NCBI GenBank assembly: GCA_964587885.1
Contig: CAZPME010000040.1
Location: forward strand, 1 to 9,485
Source: UBA60 sp964587885
Lineage (GTDB): Archaea > Thermoplasmatota > Poseidoniia > Poseidoniales > Poseidoniaceae
Length of the DNA stretch: 9,485 bases
Reading direction: 5' to 3'
Part shown: positions 6,444 through 9,485 of the stretch, one piece after another
How positions within the stretch are numbered: the first letter of the stretch is position 1
Layout: every line of letters starts with the position of its first letter
Made by a program: the position numbers and the translations under genes
Notes under the pieces: model-generated
What the model was told of the DNA's origin: nothing
The model's input: the letters and a program-made list of their open reading frames with translations, nothing else
The model's database searches: none

Positions 6444-8355
6444 ATCAATCAACATCGAAGTCCCTGATCGGCCACTTCCCGATTTGGTTACTTGGCTTCC
6501 AATCGAGGGAAAGAAGGTAGATTTTGCATCTCTTGCATGGCAAGGAAATGCTGAGACGTTGATGAGTACGCACCCTAATAATCCTGCGATTTTACAGACC
6601 ATGGTTGACATGATTACCTCTGCGGAGCATTCTGTGTTCCTCTTCAACTGGATGTTGAATCATCCTGAAATTGAGAAGAGTCTCGATGCAGCCGCGAATC
6701 GGTTGAATGGCAGAGTTCATGTTTTGACCACCTTGGGAACAAGTATTTTCAGTCGATATTCTGATGAGGAACAAGCAGAGAAAGACCTCGAAAGATTGCA
6801 AACTCTTGCTGGAAATGGAGTGTATATCCGATTGCACCCTGAATCCCACGCAAAATTCCTGATTGTCGACGATGAATTGTTGATTACATCCGCTAATATC
6901 GTCAAAACGTCGCTTGAGGAGAACATTGAGACTGGCATTCGAGTCAATGATGCGGATACAGTAACCTCCCTCCGTACGTTTTTCTCACATCTATGGCTTC
7001 ATGAGGCAAATCAACACATTCGCCCAAGCAAGAATGATCCAAGGCTCGGAAACCCTTGGTCACAATCGAGTGCACCCGATGCCCCAGTTGCCTCTGCAAA
7101 TGCAATCTGGACGTTAAGCAACAGAAGAATGAGCTTAGTGAAGGCGATTATTGATACCATTAAATCTGCAAGGAAGACATTACGAATTTCAACCTACGCA
7201 CTTTCCAATGCTGAATCAGGGATTGGGAAACAAGTGGTTGATGAGTTGGTCAAAGCATCTGAAAAAGGTGTAGACCTTACAATCCTCTATCACGCCACAG
7301 ACAAAGCGATTGGCCGACCACCTAGGGAGCATGAGGCCGTTGGTTTCCTTCGTCTAATGTCTTGCAAGGGGGTGTCAATGAGGGGGCACCCCGATCTTCA
7401 TGCAAAACATGTTATTGCTGACAATGACACAGGTCTGCTTTTCACTGCGAATATAGATGGAAGCCATGGCCTAAACACCGGTATTGAAGTCGGCGTTCAC
7501 TTGAGCAAAGAAGCAAGTCAAAATCTGGCTGAGTGGCATGATAATCTGTTTGAGTCGTTCCCATTGGAACTCGTATATTCTCCAACAAGTACTGCGTTGG
7601 CCAAACGTCAGGGAACGAAGTTGCTTGAACTGAACACAACCCTGCTGTGCAGTAGTAGAGAGCATGACAGCATGAAGACTCAAATTTCTGCAATCGCAGA
7701 ATCACCAATCGTCCTATGCAAGCGCGACAATCGCTGGATTCCCCCGGAAACAAAGAGAGAACGAGAGAAACCGAAACCGTACGAACCCAGAGTAGCCATT
7801 CCATCGATTAAGACAGGATATTTGGTCGGCGGAATTCAGATGTACCAAGATGGGAAGATTGTCAAGGCTGAATTGTCGGATTCTCCTGATTTCGGCCTCC
7901 ATCATGCACACGTTAAACCAGGAAAATATTCCATAGAATTGATTCGGCCTTTTACTGATGATGAAATTCTTGAAATGATTGAGGGTCACCTCCCTGCTCC
8001 TGAAAAAGGAGTGGCATTGAAGGAGATGATTGACACAATGAAGGGAGCAACTTCCCACCCCAATTTAGAGATTCATTTTCCATTGACTGCCAAAGGACTG
8101 GTTGAATATATTCAGAATAACTCAAACAAGGGTTTGCTGCGTTCCCATGAACTACAAGGACAGAAGTTAATGCCTGTTTTATCTGAGATTGAGGCTGCAG
8201 AACTGTTGAAAGATCTTCTGGATTCAGGTGACAAAGAAGAGATGCAGAAAATACTGGATAAGTCAAAGAAGCCACATAATTTTACAATAAGTAACAAATT
8301 AATCAAGAAACTCAGAAAATTATTGCCTGATGATAATCTGAATAACGATGAGTGA
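6433..8355 (+). CDS. Phospholipase D-family protein with two HKD motifs (probable nuclease)
   Basis: A 640-residue PLD-superfamily protein. It carries two PLD repeats in one chain: the first HKD motif is HAKFLIVD with H139, K141 and D146, followed by TSAN; the second is HAKHVIAD with H323, K325 and D330, followed by FTAN. Both keep His, Lys and Asp and the downstream Asn, so the active site formed between the repeats should be functional. PLD proteins beside helicases in defence loci usually act as nucleases on DNA or RNA, and the absence of a signal peptide or membrane helix fits a cytosolic nuclease better than a lipase. Residues from about 375 to 640 form a C-terminal region I do not recognise, with a lysine-rich helical end. 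The ATG at 6433 lies 7 nt after GGAGGTG (6419-6425) and 11 nt inside the preceding gene, which implies coupled translation. It is the last gene of the operon. Confidence 0.88.
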   Translation: MPTESINIEVPDRPLPDLVTWLPIEGKKVDFASLAWQGNAETLMSTHPNNPAILQTMVDMITSAEHSVFLFNWMLNHPEIEKSLDAAANRLNGRVHVLTTLGTSIFSRYSDEEQAEKDLERLQTLAGNGVYIRLHPESHAKFLIVDDELLITSANIVKTSLEENIETGIRVNDADTVTSLRTFFSHLWLHEANQHIRPSKNDPRLGNPWSQSSAPDAPVASANAIWTLSNRRMSLVKAIIDTIKSARKTLRISTYALSNAESGIGKQVVDELVKASEKGVDLTILYHATDKAIGRPPREHEAVGFLRLMSCKGVSMRGHPDLHAKHVIADNDTGLLFTANIDGSHGLNTGIEVGVHLSKEASQNLAEWHDNLFESFPLELVYSPTSTALAKRQGTKLLELNTTLLCSSREHDSMKTQISAIAESPIVLCKRDNRWIPPETKREREKPKPYEPRVAIPSIKTGYLVGGIQMYQDGKIVKAELSDSPDFGLHHAHVKPGKYSIELIRPFTDDEILEMIEGHLPAPEKGVALKEMIDTMKGATSHPNLEIHFPLTAKGLVEYIQNNSNKGLLRSHELQGQKLMPVLSEIEAAELLKDLLDSGDKEEMQKILDKSKKPHNFTISNKLIKKLRKLLPDDNLNNDE

Positions 8356-8370
8356 ACGCCTTGAGTAATG

Positions 8371-8482
8371 GGGCCGAGTTGAGATTACGCATTGGTCGCA
8401 AAGGGCTGAGCACTTAACTCACAGGGTATGTGCAGTGACTACCCATTCATTCGTCATTTTGGTATTACCCTTCCTCGGCGCC
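8371..8482 (+). ncRNA. Possible folded RNA element after the operon (unassigned)
   Basis: This stretch contains nested complementary segments: GCCGAG 8373-8378 with CTCGGC 8474-8479, AAGGG 8401-8405 with CCCTT 8468-8472, TGAG 8407-8410 with CTCA 8418-8421, and GGGTA 8424-8428 with TACCC 8440-8444. Together they could make a closed multi-branched fold of about 110 nt. I found no T-arm (GTTC-type B box) and no convincing D-arm, so a tRNA is unlikely. It could be a small RNA, a 3' UTR structure, or chance pairing in a GC-richer patch. It shares the CATTG..GCAAAGGG motif with the region after the next gene. Confidence 0.22.
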
Positions 8483-8498
8483 TCAACATGATAACTAT

Positions 8499-8517
8499 TC
8501 TAGACATGACTCTAGAC
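8499..8517. repeat. TCTAGAC direct repeat, possible operator
   Basis: TCTAGAC occurs at 8499-8505 and again at 8511-8517, with a 12-nt period and ATGAC between. Each copy contains the palindrome TCTAGA. The pair lies immediately upstream of, and touches, the BRE-like element of the following promoter, where an archaeal transcription factor could activate or block recruitment. The regulatory role is an inference. Confidence 0.4.
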
Positions 8518-8530
8518 GAAAATTAAAATA
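8517..8530 (+). promoter_or_regulatory. BRE/TATA-like archaeal promoter of the zinc-ribbon membrane gene
   Basis: CGAAAAT at 8517-8523 fits the archaeal BRE pattern cRnAAnt and runs into TTAAAATA at 8523-8530, a TATA-box-like octamer. Archaeal transcription normally starts about 25 nt after the TATA centre, which here falls at about 8552, beside the ATG at 8555. No Shine-Dalgarno sequence precedes that ATG, so the transcript would be essentially leaderless. This contrasts with the SD-led genes of the operon. Confidence 0.45.
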
Positions 8531-8554
8531 AGAACTTCAAAACAGTACCCATTG

Positions 8555-9400
8555 ATGCCATTTTGTCAAAGTTGTGGAACGGAATTATCAGGGGATGCGA
8601 ATTTTTGTCCATCTTGTGGTTCATCAACGTCAACAAATACAGAGTATTCTAAGGGATATACTAATCAGGGATATACTAATCAAATGTTCTTAGCACCTGA
8701 TAAAGAGCCAAGAGAAGTGAATCAATCATATCTAATTGCATCATTTCTTTTTCTATTCGCTCTTGCTCTTGCGTTCTTCGCATTCCAATCTAGTTGGTAT
8801 TCAGTAACAATGCAAATTACGGAAATAGATGGTACAGAAAGTGATATTCGATTTTCATCCGAAGATTATCTTGAAAAAAGAGATGATAAGTTTTCCTACG
8901 ACTTTATGGACGAAACGGATTCCTCAAGTGAAGTATTGAATAATGATGAATTACAATTAGAATTTAGTGAAACAGCAAAAACCAAAAAAACGATGGTTAA
9001 TCTCTATTACGTTGTGTTAGGTACAATCGCTATCCTCACAATGGCTTGTTTCATTAATTCTTTTTCCAGAACGGATAGTGGTGGTGCTCTATCTATATTT
9101 GGAATATTTGCATTTGCTGTCGTAGTGTCTACGGTGGTTTTCTTTACTGTTTTTTTTAACCCTATGGATGATGGTGTTACTTCAACAGAGGACGACCCCA
9201 CATTAATTATCAATGAAGAAACAAGTTCGGGAACATTTTGGAGTTTGGAGGGAACGATGGATGGTGAGATGGATGGTTCTAACTTCAAAGCAAGGGTTTT
9301 TGGCGGTGTAAATAACGGATATTTATTTAGTCTAGCGGCCGCTTTACTACTCTTTATCGGCACCTTCTTTGTTGCATACGAATCTTACGACAGTTATTAG
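8555..9400 (+). CDS. Zinc-ribbon membrane protein, four predicted helices, function unknown
   Basis: A 281-residue protein. The N-terminus is a zinc ribbon, CQSCGTE...NFCPSCGS, with Cys4, Cys7, Cys18 and Cys21, as in the small zinc-ribbon domains fused to many archaeal membrane proteins. A linker with two GYTNQ repeats (34-43) follows. Hydrophobic helices lie at about 59-78, 148-168, 178-200 and 255-276. With the ribbon in the cytoplasm, the two acidic loops (about 79-145 and 202-253) would face outside. I see no enzymatic motif. I start at ATG 8555 because the alternative TTG codon directly before it has no support. It has its own promoter and sits 199 nt after the operon. It is clearly more AT-rich than the viperin end: 22 of 60 bases are G/C at 8881-8940 against 36 of 60 at 121-180. 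A role in the defence operon is not indicated. Confidence 0.8.
   Translation: MPFCQSCGTELSGDANFCPSCGSSTSTNTEYSKGYTNQGYTNQMFLAPDKEPREVNQSYLIASFLFLFALALAFFAFQSSWYSVTMQITEIDGTESDIRFSSEDYLEKRDDKFSYDFMDETDSSSEVLNNDELQLEFSETAKTKKTMVNLYYVVLGTIAILTMACFINSFSRTDSGGALSIFGIFAFAVVVSTVVFFTVFFNPMDDGVTSTEDDPTLIINEETSSGTFWSLEGTMDGEMDGSNFKARVFGGVNNGYLFSLAAALLLFIGTFFVAYESYDSY
8653..8682 (+). repeat. Perfect 15-bp tandem duplication in the linker of the membrane gene
   Basis: GGGATATACTAATCA occurs twice head to tail (8653-8667 and 8668-8682), encoding GYTNQ twice between the zinc ribbon and the first membrane helix. The identity at nucleotide level points to a recent in-frame duplication, which only lengthens a flexible linker. 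Confidence 0.85.
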
Positions 9401-9415
9401 TTGGATTGTAATGGA

Positions 9416-9430
9416 TTCTCCCCCTCTTCT
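9416..9430 (+). terminator. Pyrimidine tract, possible archaeal terminator
   Basis: A run of 15 pyrimidines (TTCTCCCCCTCTTCT), followed by AATTGTTT, begins 16 nt after the stop of the membrane gene. Archaeal termination often occurs at T-rich tracts without a hairpin. This tract is as rich in C as in T, so the call is weak. Confidence 0.25.
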
Positions 9431-9443
9431 AATTGTTTAACAT

Positions 9444-9480
9444 TGAAGCAAAGGGTTAGTGCATAACACCCTTTGATTCA
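9444..9480. other. Strong imperfect hairpin at the right edge
   Basis: TGAA-G-CAAAGGG-TTA (9444-9458) is complementary to TAA-CA-CCCTTTG-A-TTCA (9464-9480), with a GTGCA loop, one G/A mismatch and a two-base bulge. This gives 14 pairs. No T-run follows within the window, so it does not look like a bacterial-type intrinsic terminator. It may be a 3' UTR stem, a regulator of the next gene to the right, or the edge of a repeated element. Confidence 0.6.
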
Positions 9481-9485
9481 GAAAC

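Noticed and set aside
1534..8355. DISARM system (helicase plus DrmC-type PLD)
   Set aside because: The helicase motifs are SF1 UPF1-like, not the SF2 type of DrmA. There is no DUF1998 protein and no methyltransferase in the window, and the PLD protein is much longer than DrmC.
6433..8355. Cardiolipin synthase or other lipid-active PLD
   Set aside because: No membrane helices or signal peptide are seen, and the gene is coupled to a helicase operon. A nuclease role fits better, although substrate cannot be proven from the HKD motifs.
8371..8482. tRNA, possibly intron-containing, closed by GCCGAG/CTCGGC
   Set aside because: No T-arm GTTC-type box, no plausible D-arm or anticodon arm, and the base next to the closing stem does not pair to make a seven-pair acceptor. 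The reverse strand is no better.
1..9485. CRISPR array, transposase or insertion sequence
   Set aside because: No regularly spaced repeats, no transposase-like protein and no paired terminal inverted repeats with target duplications were seen.

Overview
The window looks like an archaeal genome fragment, most plausibly a marine Euryarchaeota/Poseidoniales-type lineage. This rests on three things: tightly packed cistrons with GGAGGTG/GAGGTG ribosome-binding sites, a four-helix membrane protein with an N-terminal zinc ribbon, and a BRE/TATA-like promoter that fits a leaderless transcript. The assignment is an inference from style. No rRNA or other phylogenetic marker is present.

Positions 1-8355 read as one plus-strand operon that continues off the left edge. 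In order it holds: the last codons of an unknown upstream gene; a prokaryotic viperin (radical SAM, ddhNTP synthase); a P-loop (deoxy)nucleoside monophosphate kinase; a large UPF1/MOV10-like SF1 helicase with a long charged insertion; an unrecognised 450-residue protein with a winged-helix-like N-terminus; and a 640-residue phospholipase D-family protein with two intact HKD motifs. Every junction overlaps by 4 to 11 nt, so the genes are probably translationally coupled and made together.

Viperin plus kinase is a known antiviral pairing that makes chain-terminating ddh-nucleotides. A COG1112-type helicase plus a PLD nuclease is the core of the Mokosh defence system, whose parts resemble the animal MOV10/Zucchini piRNA machinery. 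The helicase here shows no kinase signature, and it is separated from the PLD gene by an unknown third gene. The notable point is that both modules share one operon. They may form a compound anti-viral system acting on RNA synthesis (ddhNTPs) and on RNA or DNA intermediates (helicase plus nuclease).

Positions 8356-8554 are non-coding. They contain a possible folded RNA element, a TCTAGAC direct repeat and a BRE/TATA-like promoter. They drive a separate, more AT-rich gene for a zinc-ribbon membrane protein (8555-9400). The last 85 bases hold a pyrimidine tract and a strong hairpin. The hairpin region shares a CATTG..GCAAAGGG motif with the intergenic region on the other side of the membrane gene.
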